Shown here: in pieces, positions 32,162 to 41,800 of the stretch
Position numbering within the stretch: the stretch's first letter is position 1
Layout of the letters: each line of letters opens with the position of its first letter
Origin: Phaeodactylum tricornutum CCAP 1055/1
Taxonomy: Eukaryota > Bacillariophyta > Bacillariophyceae > Surirellales > Neidiaceae
Reading direction: 5' to 3'
Assembly: GCF_000150955.2 (NCBI RefSeq)
Contig: NC_011670.1
Coordinates: 248,001 to 312,000 of the forward strand
Length of the DNA: 64,000 nucleotides
The notes under the pieces: generated by a model
Told to the model about the DNA's origin: nothing
Database searches by the model: none
What the model saw: only the letters and a program-made list of their open reading frames with translations
Position numbers and translations under genes: made by a program

Positions 32162-32488
32162 GAGGAAATCTGCGTGTTGGATGAGAAAGCAGCCCCAACA
32201 TGACAAGCATTCACGGGCACACGTCAATGCCGAGGTTACGTTTTATTTGTACGATCCCCATCGAATTTTGGAAGGGATCGTCGACCCCTCCGAGTCTTCG
32301 ACGACCGCCACAACGTCGTTCGATCTCCAGCAATCGTGCCGTCGTCCGAATGCGAGGTACGTTGATTGTTCAGCATCCCAAGCGGTGGGTGGCACTTTTT
32401 ACCAACGACGAAGACGAGTACGATCGCATATCTCACTCTCATCGGAGACCATGCAATAAACATCGTGGCGGGAAACGTCGGCATCAAG

Positions 32489-32628
32489 GTTAAAATTTTG
32501 TTGTTTAGTTTAAATAGTTTGAATACATAACAATGTTTGAGCGCCAAATGATGCTACTTAGAGTGAACACGTTCTGTCCCCTTTAAGGGAGTTTTCACCT
32601 TTTTCCATCCCCTTTAGTGAATTTCCTC
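32489..32628 (-). repeat. Right terminal inverted repeat
   Basis: A 140 bp repeat, reverse complement of the left one, ending GTGAATTTCCTC next to the second target-site copy at 32629-32637. Confidence 0.88.
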
Positions 32629-32855
32629 TTTTTGATATTTTGTTGATTTCCTTACGGTATATTACTTTTAGTCGTGTTGGACTCCCGAAGGACAAACATA
32701 TTTATACTCCTTGTCGAATCAATTTACATTGCGTTACCATCACCCCAAGCGCCGTTTCGAAAAGCGGTCCAATATACTAGACCTTCTGTTACTAGTAAGC
32801 ATACATCCGATTCGGCTTTCGAAGCCCCCGCGGCGTACATCCTCGATTCCACGAT

Positions 32856-34254
32856 ATGACGGAAGGAGTTGACGTAATCAGAGAGAAAAGCGTAGCCGAA
32901 TCCAAGACGGCCGCCCGTCCAAGCGGTCAAAACCAGGATCCAACGAGATTTACTCGCAACGTTCCGTTGTCGTGGAGAGCCTTCTCGGGCGTAGCTGTCA
33001 CTCCAGCCCACGAAGCACGATGCCTGGCGTACGAAGAACGACTTTCCACTTTTTCACCCAGCACGTATTTTGCCAAACCTGTTTCCTTGTCGCCACTCGT
33101 CTGTGCTCGCTTTGGGTATGTATACTGTGAGCCTTATTCCTGCTCTTGTCCACTTAAAGTCAAAGGCGTATACCTATGCTTCCTTCCTTTTCTCACTTTT
33201 TATGTACATCTTCAGCTGGCGCAACATTGAAATGGATTTGCTGTGTTGTGACGCCTGCCAAGCAGTCTGGGCTGTCGAGTTTCCGCCAACTCTTTCCGCA
33301 CACGCCACACAGCGTTTAACGGCAATGTATGTACCGCAAGTAGCCTCCGCACACGCGGTGTCCTGCCGCTACCGTGCCGAAGCGTCACGGTTTTTGGACA
33401 ACAGGAAGGTAGAGGATACTGCAGTTGGTCTTGATGCGAACACAAGTACGTCACAAAAGTTGGCGTTACCACCTGCATTGGCAAGTGTATGGCCCGCCGA
33501 GGAAGTGGCCCTGCTGGAAAGTGTAGAACCTATCAACATGCTGAAGCCGCTCATCGCCATGCTAGCAAAACTTTGTGGCAAAACTTCGTCTTCTTCGGGT
33601 CTAGTCGTCCCCGATAGCTTTACCTTGTCTCGCCCACAAAATACAATAATTGGCAATGTTGTGTTGCTAAGTCGCCTTACCGATATCTTGACTGACGGTA
33701 TGGGCGATGTGAAAGAGGACCGAGAGGCCTTTGAAACGGCCACCCTGCTAACACTCTTTGGATGGCGGATCATGGCTAAGGAAAAAACCATTGCGGCTAG
33801 CAAGGAAGTGTCGTGTGCCGCGCCAAATGAAGAAACCCTGGAAACCACCGGCATTTCAGAATCCGAAATACTCACTTGTCGTTTGTGTCACGCTCAGTTG
33901 CCGCTGTTTCAGCAAACAGCCGATTTTGATGCTTCGGCAATACAAGACAATTCCCGACCTTGGAAACGGTTACGACGAGGAGGGCTGGATCCAGCTTCCC
34001 ATCGGCATTATTGTCCCTACGTGTGCGGTCCTGGATGCGAAAAGAAGGCAATTCCTTTCTGGAAAGCTCTAGCAGAGCAAGTTCTGGATTCAAAGACGAA
34101 CCAGCAGCAAAGTTCGAGCGGTTTGTCGGAATGGAGGGAATCTGATACCGCGTGGAGGGTTATTGAACGTATATTACGGCAAGGCCTTTCAACCAAACGA
34201 CTACCAAAAAATGATATTTCAGATGGCGACAGAACTAAGCTGCAGAACTTTTGA
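32856..34254 (+). CDS. C3HC zinc-finger protein, NIPA/ZC3HC1 (Rsm1) family, 2 exons
   Basis: Exons are 32856-33115 and 33216-34254, giving 432 residues. The intron has donor GTATGT and acceptor CTTCAG and restores the motif CARFGWRN. The C3HC domain covers about residues 50-130: a Phe/Ser-rich lead (YEERLSTFSPSTYFAKP), PLVCARFGW, then CCDACQAVW and a distal H/C pair (SAHAVSCRY). A second C3HC/Rsm1-like unit starts at the CRLCHAQLP segment. In yeast and animals these proteins sit at the nuclear basket or act in mRNA export and in F-box-linked cyclin turnover. The role here is inferred from family. It lies 219 bp downstream of the young transposon copy. Confidence 0.78.
33116..33215 (+). other. 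Intron of the NIPA-like gene
   Basis: GT-AG intron of 100 bp in phase 2, splitting the conserved ARFGW motif inside the glycine codon. Confidence 0.85.
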
Positions 34255-34344
34255 ATCTAATCTAGTTTGGGAGATCGACAGAACGTGTGGAGGAAATATT
34301 AGAACTTGCGTACCGAATCTAGTCTCCTGATTCTTTGCTTTGTG

Positions 34345-35862
34345 CTACCGCGAGTTACCGGTGGCAGTTGCAGACTCTTTCAAAGACTTAAAAAGGGCAG
34401 CCGCTTCCCGAATGCGGGAAAATTCAACACAGAAAGCCTGTACTTCAAAAAAGATGTCGTCCACCTGCACGATTTTGTTCCGTAATAAGCTTTGAATAAA
34501 GACGCAGACTAATCGTACCAGCCGATTCTGCGCGTGTCGGTCTATCATGTTTTCGCAGCTGGCGATGCAAGACGAGATGAAGAGTTGGACGTATTCCGGA
34601 TGCAACAGAGCTTCACGACGTGTTGCCAGACGATTGACGACTTCCATGGAATGCAAACTCATGTCCATAGAAACCAGACAACTAAGGTATTCATTTTTGT
34701 CGTGTTCCGGCGCGGTAGACAAGATACGCAGCAAGCACTCATGCGCAACTAGCGGGTTGTGTTCGACCAAACGCGGCAGTGTTTGGGGTGTCAAAGACGA
34801 TTCTTCGATCAGCCGCAACGCCATCTCGTCCGTGGTGGTCTCATCGTGCAAAAATTGAAGAACAACACGTTGTTCGTTGGGTGCGAGAGGTTTCTGAAAT
34901 GCTTGTCCTTGTAGAAATTCCAAAACGGTCCGGAACTGGGCTTCGTCGTCATCGTCATAGTCCTCTGGGATAAGCATGAGTCGTAGATTTGTAGGTGCTA
35001 GCCAAAGTAGTTCAGCATGTAATCGATCGTGCAAAACTGCTTCTTCTTCATCCGTAAGTGGTACTTCGTCTTCTTCGTAGCCCAGCAATGGGAGCATTGG
35101 CGGAGGTAAAGGTCGAGCGAAAGGAGCATCCACGCTGCGATGCGGTGTTTCAATCACATGTTTCGGAGAAATAGTTTCATAATCGGCATCTTTCAACAAG
35201 CGCTCCATCTCTGCTCCATCGTCAGGAGCCCATAAGATTGGTTGCGTAAATTCCGTATCCTGGTAATGGAGGGACCATTTTTGGATCGTCTCTTCCAAAA
35301 GGACCTCCGTACTTTCTGAAATTGCGTTTCCGGATTCCAGTTCAACTCGCACCGAGTCATAAGTTTCCAAACCCAGCATGTCCGGTAGCAGCGTCTCCAC
35401 GTAGTATAACAGACTATTTCGAACATTTTCGACTTGGTCGTCGAGTGTTTGCATAGTTGGTGGTGGCAAGGGTGCTGCGTCCATGTCGTGCCAACAGCGC
35501 AATGTCCCTTGCACCAGCAAGGGAAACAAGGGAGACTGAGAACGAGCCGAAAATTTATCGCACAACACTTCCAGAACCAAAATACAGCCCAGCCGGCGAG
35601 TCCAGCAAACGCCGGTTGTCGTAGCGCCTAGCACAACCTTTGAAAGTTCGTCTTCCGCGTGTAATATGGAATGGATCGTCCATGCCAGAGACATGGGTCC
35701 TCCCGTGCCAGTTTTTTCCCAATTCGATAAGGTATGCAAGGCGCAGGTTCGATACGCGCTCATTCGCCGCTCTGCCGTGGAAGTTTCATCGTCATTTAAG
35801 TCTGGGACAAGAGCAACAGCCTCCAGAGCCTTCCAATAATCCAACCAAAACCCGTCCGGCAT
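34345..35862 (-). CDS. CCR4-NOT complex subunit 11
   Basis: A 505-residue intronless protein. The C-terminal half matches CNOT11 closely: LRLMLIPED, then AFQKPLAPNEQRVVLQFL, LVEHNPLVAHECLLRIL, LVSMDMSLHSMEVVNRLA, NRLVRLVCVFIQSLLRNKI and EVQAFCVEFSRIREAAALF. In animals this subunit docks, with CNOT10, on the N-terminal arm of the CNOT1 scaffold and helps deadenylate mRNA. The N-terminal 230 residues are the more variable helical part. Gene start is a clear ATG. It converges with the NIPA-like gene, leaving 90 bp between stops. Confidence 0.92.
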   Translation of the reverse strand: MPDGFWLDYWKALEAVALVPDLNDDETSTAERRMSAYRTCALHTLSNWEKTGTGGPMSLAWTIHSILHAEDELSKVVLGATTTGVCWTRRLGCILVLEVLCDKFSARSQSPLFPLLVQGTLRCWHDMDAAPLPPPTMQTLDDQVENVRNSLLYYVETLLPDMLGLETYDSVRVELESGNAISESTEVLLEETIQKWSLHYQDTEFTQPILWAPDDGAEMERLLKDADYETISPKHVIETPHRSVDAPFARPLPPPMLPLLGYEEDEVPLTDEEEAVLHDRLHAELLWLAPTNLRLMLIPEDYDDDDEAQFRTVLEFLQGQAFQKPLAPNEQRVVLQFLHDETTTDEMALRLIEESSLTPQTLPRLVEHNPLVAHECLLRILSTAPEHDKNEYLSCLVSMDMSLHSMEVVNRLATRREALLHPEYVQLFISSCIASCENMIDRHAQNRLVRLVCVFIQSLLRNKIVQVDDIFFEVQAFCVEFSRIREAAALFKSLKESATATGNSR

Positions 35863-36643
35863 TGATATTTATATTGATGTAGAGTGGAATTGTCTGGATC
35901 AACAGGGGGGTTGATGCTGCGAATCGGTTATTTTGTGCCACGCAAGGCCCTTGTTTAGATTTGCTCTGATTTGATCAAAGTGCCAAAGCTAATGGTTGTC
36001 GTTTCCTTGACAAAGCCACCTTGCGTCTGACTCTATAAACCGGACGTGGCAACGAAAGGCACTAGACTGGATCCTCCCACCACAACGCAGGCCAAATGCT
36101 TGTAAACGAATATCTATTGAGATACGCCTGGATGCTTGAACAGTATTTATTGTACTGGGATCAGCGGAGAGCAAAGAATTGTGAGACAACAGCACGGGTC
36201 GTTCGTCCGCACGGTGTCCTTTTGGTCGTCGCTACACTTTCGGCACGGTCTAGTAGTATTACATCTCAGTTACATTTTACATGTTAATTTCAGTTATATT
36301 AGCTTGATCCTTGATGCGAGTGACAGTGAGTCTGTTTTGCAGCACGCAACAACAGAGCGTCTGCCGTAGTGTCCGCTCACGCTGCCTGTCTTGTCACGTT
36401 CGGTCATGAACTATAGAATCAAGAATCCAGAATATAAACTATGGAAATAAATAAGTCGACTAGGTAGTTGTACGAGTTGAAAACTTTCTCTACATACACT
36501 ACGATCTCTTTCCGTTCGTCGTGCACGAAGATTCCGTCGCACTCAACCTCCCAAACTCATTCTACTCGACAGTCGAAAGATTCTAGACTACATCTGTAAC
36601 ACAAGGTTTGCGACCCAGGCCTCGTTGGAAATACAAATTGAGT
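35863..36643. other. Divergent promoter region, CNOT11 / Sel1-repeat gene
   Basis: About 780 bp without a supported gene. It contains several AT-rich tracts but nothing I can name. Confidence 0.5.
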
Positions 36644-38110
36644 ATGAGACCATGGACACTTTTCCGGATCAGCAACGAACGCTTACTGCGGCGACCCGGA
36701 ATGTCGGTTCGGACGGACCGCGCGAGTCGTACTGCAGGCTCCAGGGTCCGCCCGGCGGTTGGCACGTTGCAAACTCCACTACATCAGAATCGTGAGGCAT
36801 CAACAAACGCTTACAGAAGTAGACGAAGACTAGTTGATGACCGCAAACCACTTACTTCGGTTCTTGTTTCGGTGCGTCACAGCAGCGATTATAATAATGC
36901 AATAATATCAGAAAGGAAGTCAACAACCGCAACCTCAGCTAAGGACTGTACAAAACCAACTGGTGACGAAAACGATGCGACTCGATACTTTGACGAATAC
37001 CTGCTAGCTTCTGAAAAGCTGCGGGAGGCTCGAACTGAGCAGGAACACACAAAATCACAACAAATGTACAAAGCTTGGCGAGCGACCTCGGATCAGAAGA
37101 ACGAAAGAGCGTCGAGATCGCAAGGTGTTGCAGTCGTCCGCACGCTCGTCAAAGAAACGCATCGGGAAAAAGAAACACTGCAACGGCAAATGGTCGAACT
37201 GGAAGAAAGAGCGCAGAGTTGTCTGGAACAAGCGGCTGGTGCGGGGCACGGCCCCGCTCTCGTGATTTTGGGTAACCAAATCTTGCAAAACATTGCGACG
37301 GAGAAAGATCTGCATGTAGATAAGTCACGAGGTCTGATCCGGAGAGCCATGGAACAATATCGAACAGCTAATACGGCGGAAGGCTGGTTCAATCTTGGCC
37401 ACCTGACCTGGACTGGTTATCCCGACCAGACAGAAGGGGATGTGGCCGAGAACGACATTGTTCTTCAGGCCGACCCCCTTACCGCAATGGAAAGTTTTTT
37501 TCAAGCCATCGAAATGGGGGACACGGACGCCATGTATTTTGTTGGAGTCAACTTGTTGGGTCAGGACGACGAGGCTGGTGAAGGATCGGAAAAATCTAAA
37601 AAAGGAGAAATGGAGGAAGGGCTCTCTTGGATTCAAAAAGCTGCTAATCACGGTCACGGTGGAGCCCTCTACTATCTCGCGGTGCTTGACTTCAGTGGAC
37701 ACGCTTGTTTGGGATTACCAGTGGGCACGCAAGAATCTTTTACAGCCAAACTGGACCAAGCTTGTTTGGCTGACTACGGGGAAGCTCTTTTTTTGCGGGG
37801 AAGCTCTCGGTTGCAGGGTGAACATGGCTATGAGCGAGACGCCTCGGAAGCGTTTGCCGATTTCTTACGTGCAGTTGATGTTGATCACGCAGACGCAGCG
37901 GTCTCGGCGGGTGCCATGCTCCACACCGGAAACTATCCCGGGGTACCGCGGAATCAATCCAGAGCATTCCAGTTGTATCAGCAAGCCGGAGAACTTGGAA
38001 GTCTTGATGGCTGGCGCAATGTTGTGGCCTGCTACGCGACTGGGGAAGGTGTTCCACAATCTAAAGCCACTGCCAAGTACATTGCCGAAACAATGTTGAA
38101 GGATAAGTGA
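36644..38110 (+). CDS. Sel1-repeat protein, probably mitochondrial
   Basis: A 488-residue protein from ATG 36644; the frame opens upstream only through TTG. The first 60 residues are Arg/Ser-rich with few acidic residues (MRPWTLFRISNERLLRRPGM), as in mitochondrial presequences. Residues about 120-210 are charged helix. From about 210 to the end there are Sel1-type helical repeats: EQAAGAGHGPALVILGN, GWFNLGHLTWTG, QAIEMGDTDAMYFVG, QKAANHGHGGALYYLAV, and later QAGELGSLDGWRNV with CYATGEGV. Sel1 repeats are scaffolds for protein contacts, so no reaction can be assigned. The location is inferred. Confidence 0.72.
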   Translation: MRPWTLFRISNERLLRRPGMSVRTDRASRTAGSRVRPAVGTLQTPLHQNREASTNAYRSRRRLVDDRKPLTSVLVSVRHSSDYNNAIISERKSTTATSAKDCTKPTGDENDATRYFDEYLLASEKLREARTEQEHTKSQQMYKAWRATSDQKNERASRSQGVAVVRTLVKETHREKETLQRQMVELEERAQSCLEQAAGAGHGPALVILGNQILQNIATEKDLHVDKSRGLIRRAMEQYRTANTAEGWFNLGHLTWTGYPDQTEGDVAENDIVLQADPLTAMESFFQAIEMGDTDAMYFVGVNLLGQDDEAGEGSEKSKKGEMEEGLSWIQKAANHGHGGALYYLAVLDFSGHACLGLPVGTQESFTAKLDQACLADYGEALFLRGSSRLQGEHGYERDASEAFADFLRAVDVDHADAAVSAGAMLHTGNYPGVPRNQSRAFQLYQQAGELGSLDGWRNVVACYATGEGVPQSKATAKYIAETMLKDK

Positions 38111-38831
38111 ACTCTCACTTCAGAGCTATCTGCAGACAATATTGATCCTCCTTTACAGAACGAGACGATCATTTCCCAGTTTCGATAACGAAAGTCGTTC
38201 CAAACATCTATGTTACTTTGAAGGCTCGTAATTTTGTTGTTGCATAATTCTGCTTTGACGGGTGCTTTGTCACCAAGGATGGGTAAGTCCTTGGAAGATA
38301 ACTTCGAGGATCCGTGGAGCTTGGTTGATAACCAATGTCTACTTATTGAAATTCCATAGAACGTGGGATGAAACAAAAGGACCTTGCCGAGTAGTGGCTT
38401 GCGTGCAATTCCAAATGCTCATTATATGTAGTTTGTATCTCACACTAAGATAAACTTCGAACTATTCAAATAGAATGACTCAATAGTCATTAATTATTTT
38501 ATTTTCTTAGTCAATTGGAGTAGCGTAGGCTATCAAACTTTGTCCTGAGCAATATATCTTGGTTGTAGTACTAGACCGATGGTATGCCGCATGCTCCTGA
38601 TTCTTGTACAAGAGAATAGGCGTTGAAAAAGTCCAGGGCTTAGAGAGGTTCCCCAACCTTCGCTTTCCACCGAAGGTCATCTTCCGTCGCCTTTGTCTTC
38701 CAACCAAGTGCTTGGCGTGTTCGAAACCGAACAACCGCTTGACTATTATAGGTAGTCTGCTTTGGACTTTAGGGTGGGGCACATCATCCATATCCGTTTT
38801 ACGTAGCTTGCAACATCAGCAATCGATCACT
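38111..38831. other. Intergenic region upstream of the sAC-like gene
   Basis: About 720 bp. The frame of the downstream gene is open from 38604, but the first ATG is at 38832, so this is likely leader and promoter. Confidence 0.5.
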
Positions 38832-41800
38832 ATGCAGGCTGCGGAGCGCTATCTCGCTTCGGGGAAGAGCGCCAAGTCGTCCAACACCAGCATGTCACTT
38901 TCGGTGGACTACGGATACGGTTCGGTATCATCCAGTAGCGATACCAACGCATCCCCGAGCTATAACGGGCGCTTGGAAATAGAGCTGGATGGTAAACAAG
39001 GACCTCAGCGGCGTGCGCAACGACGATCATCCGCTTCGTCATCACGGAGATCATCGACGAGCTCAATGGGGTATTACAAGCAATCAGATGATGATCTAGA
39101 AGAAAGTCTACATTCATACGCTGGGGACAACGGGTCAGCCGACGACGAGGAACAACACCTGAAGGAGCCGTCTTTCATGAAAGCGTTGCGGAGGGGATCT
39201 TTGTCAAAGGATGAGAGTGAAATCAAACTCAAGCAGTCGCTTTCCAAAGTGAGCGACTACGTAGATCCACATGACGATGATCGAATTCAGTTGATGAAGG
39301 AACGCATTAGTCTCAGCAAGCAGCTGCAGAATGTAGCGGGCACCCCAAAGAAGCGCGAACAGCGCTTCGGACGTCGGTCGTCCATTGAGTCCACCAGTAG
39401 TAGTATGTGCTCCTCGTTCGCTCCCGACACCCCGACCCGCACACACTCTGGATCATTATTTAAAAGCTTGCAAATCTCCTCAGCCGAATTGACTGGCATC
39501 GCTTCCAGCGTCCGACATTCTGATTTATCGTCATTCAATATGTCCACGAGTACAATTCCGGTCACGAATGCTGTGAGAACTGATGAAGGCCGGAGACGCA
39601 AGCACGTGGTCAAGACGGATCAAATAGTAGAATCGTTGGTGTGGTTTTCCTTTCATACCCCACGTGCCGTTTTGGAAGATCTCATCAAGCACGAAATGGA
39701 AATCTGGCGTCGCCAGAGTCTACAGCCAAGAAGGGGCAACTCTTTGCCCACCGAATCTGCGCTTGGCAAGTCGTTACTAACTCCGTTGGATGACGAAATG
39801 GATGACCATAGTTTGAGCTCCCTATCTGAGGACGGCAATGCCCGTATAACGCCAGAACCAGGTGACAAAACGTTTTCGCAAACTCTTCAACGAATGAAAC
39901 AAGACACGAGGTACGGAAAATTCGACATGATAAAGTTACCCAAAGCTGTTGAACGGGAAAGTGCTTTGCTGTTTGTTGACATGTCAGGATTTACGAAGTT
40001 GTCCACAATGTTGGACGTGGAATCACTTTCGAGGGTCATTAATAGCTATTTCGACATGATATTGAGCGAAGTCATCTTGCATGGTGGCGACATTCTAAAG
40101 TTTGCCGGTGACGCGTTCTTCGCTGAGTGGAAAGTTCTGAGAGAAGAAGGTTGCGATGCGGAAAAGGCTGAAACTACGAACAATCCTCTGGCCGACCTGA
40201 ATGCGTCCTTGGCATCAATCAATGAAATGGCGTGGCATGATGATATTGACCTCCCAAAACTATCGACTTGCGTTTTGTCTGCTGCCAAGTGTGCAACCGC
40301 TATTGTGGCAAAGTTTAGCGACTATCAGGTCACCTCGGGATCTGCTGGTGCTACGGGGGCTATGCTCAACGTCCATTGTGGTATTGGAGTGGGGCAGTTG
40401 GTGGGCTTGCACGTTGGTGACTATAAAGAAAATCAGGAGGAAGACGGCGTTGAACTTCGCCGTGAATTTTTGATTCTTGGTGAAGCGATTGACCAGGTAT
40501 GCTTTCTACTCGCTTAATCATCGATTTGTATGTTTCACCTCTTACACAATTATTTTGCTCCGTAGGTATCCATAGCAGCTGATGTCGCCACAGACGGTCA
40601 AGTTATGGCGTCACCCGAGGCAATGCTACATCTTGCCTTCTGTTGCGATATGCCCGACTCCGCTCACAATTCTACCGATCCTGTTTGCATCGCATCTCGT
40701 GGGCAGGCTTTCTTGCAGTTCGATTCGGATTTTCAAGTGGACGGCCAATTGCCTTCCGCCTTGCTTCCTTACGAGTCGCTCCGGCTGCATTGCAGAACCT
40801 TGAACCATGAGGCTTTAGCCCGACTACATCTTCAAATGGCTCTATATGTCCACCCCGTGATTCGTGCGGATGAGCTGGCTCTATCCACTGCCATACAGGC
40901 AGGAAAAATTTCTCAGCCTACAGAAGCCCTCGAGAGTCGCCATCGAGCAGAGGCAGAGCTTCGATCAGTTTTCACAATTTTTATCAAGCCCATCGTTTTG
41001 CCAAGAGTGACGGGGATGAGAGAAGTCGATGAAGAATTATTCAAGACTCTTGCCGATATCATGCATATTACTTCTCGTGAGCTTGATCGCTACAGTGGAC
41101 ATCTTCGACAATTTATTGTTGACGACAAAGGTGTTGTTCTTCTTGCAACTTTTGGTCTAAGGGGGTCGACGTTTCCAAACATGGTTGCCAATAATGCATT
41201 GCCAGCTACGTTTGCGATTCATCGAGCATTGAAAACGGAAATAAATGTTGAAAGTCGCATTGGCGCTACATTCGGAAAAGTGTACTGTGGGGTCGTTGGG
41301 GGTGTTAGAAGGCACGAATTTGCGGTCATGGGTGCTCCAGTGAACTTGGCAGCTCGACTTATGAGTTCGAAGGTCAACAATGGTATTCTTGTCGACGAGG
41401 CAGTAAAAGAACAAGCTGGTGCTAACTTCGCTTTTCGAAGCCTGCCCCCGGTTCAAGCGAAGGGTTACGACAAGCCGGTTCCAATTCTCGAACCGTTACA
41501 TGCTGTCAACGTCGGAAAAAAGAAGAAAGTCTCATACCCTTTTGTTGGCCGAAGGACGGAGAAGGAAAAAATTCTATCGATCACTTCTGCAATGTACAGC
41601 GGCATACCAAGTAGTGCTATGATATTTTTGATGGGAGAGAGTGGTACTGGCAAGAGCTCACTCTCCACGGTCGTTATCGACGAGATAAAAAAAAGATGCG
41701 TTATTTCTTCGAAAACGATCGTGTCTGCAAGATCAACTAGTACTGAAACAGAGCAGAGAATCCCACTCAGGTATGAAAATCGAATTTCAATAACCAGTTA

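Larger units (their letters stand above)
32022..32628. mobile_element. Non-autonomous Mutator-like DNA transposon (MULE-MITE), 607 bp
   Basis: The element is bounded by 140 bp terminal inverted repeats (32022-32161 and 32489-32628) that differ at only about two positions. It is flanked by a perfect 9 bp direct repeat, TTTTTGATA, at 32013-32021 and 32629-32637. Long inverted repeats with a 9 bp target duplication are the hallmark of Mutator-type elements. It encodes no transposase, so it must be moved in trans. Near-identity of the repeats and an intact duplication point to a recent insertion. Each repeat carries two copies of an AAAGGGGA core near its outer end. The middle 327 bp (32162-32488) is unlike the repeats and has codon-like composition (see findings). 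Confidence 0.85.

Noticed and set aside
32103-32547. Open frames spanning the transposon on both strands
   Set aside because: They start inside one inverted repeat and use the interior only by chance; no transposase motif is seen.
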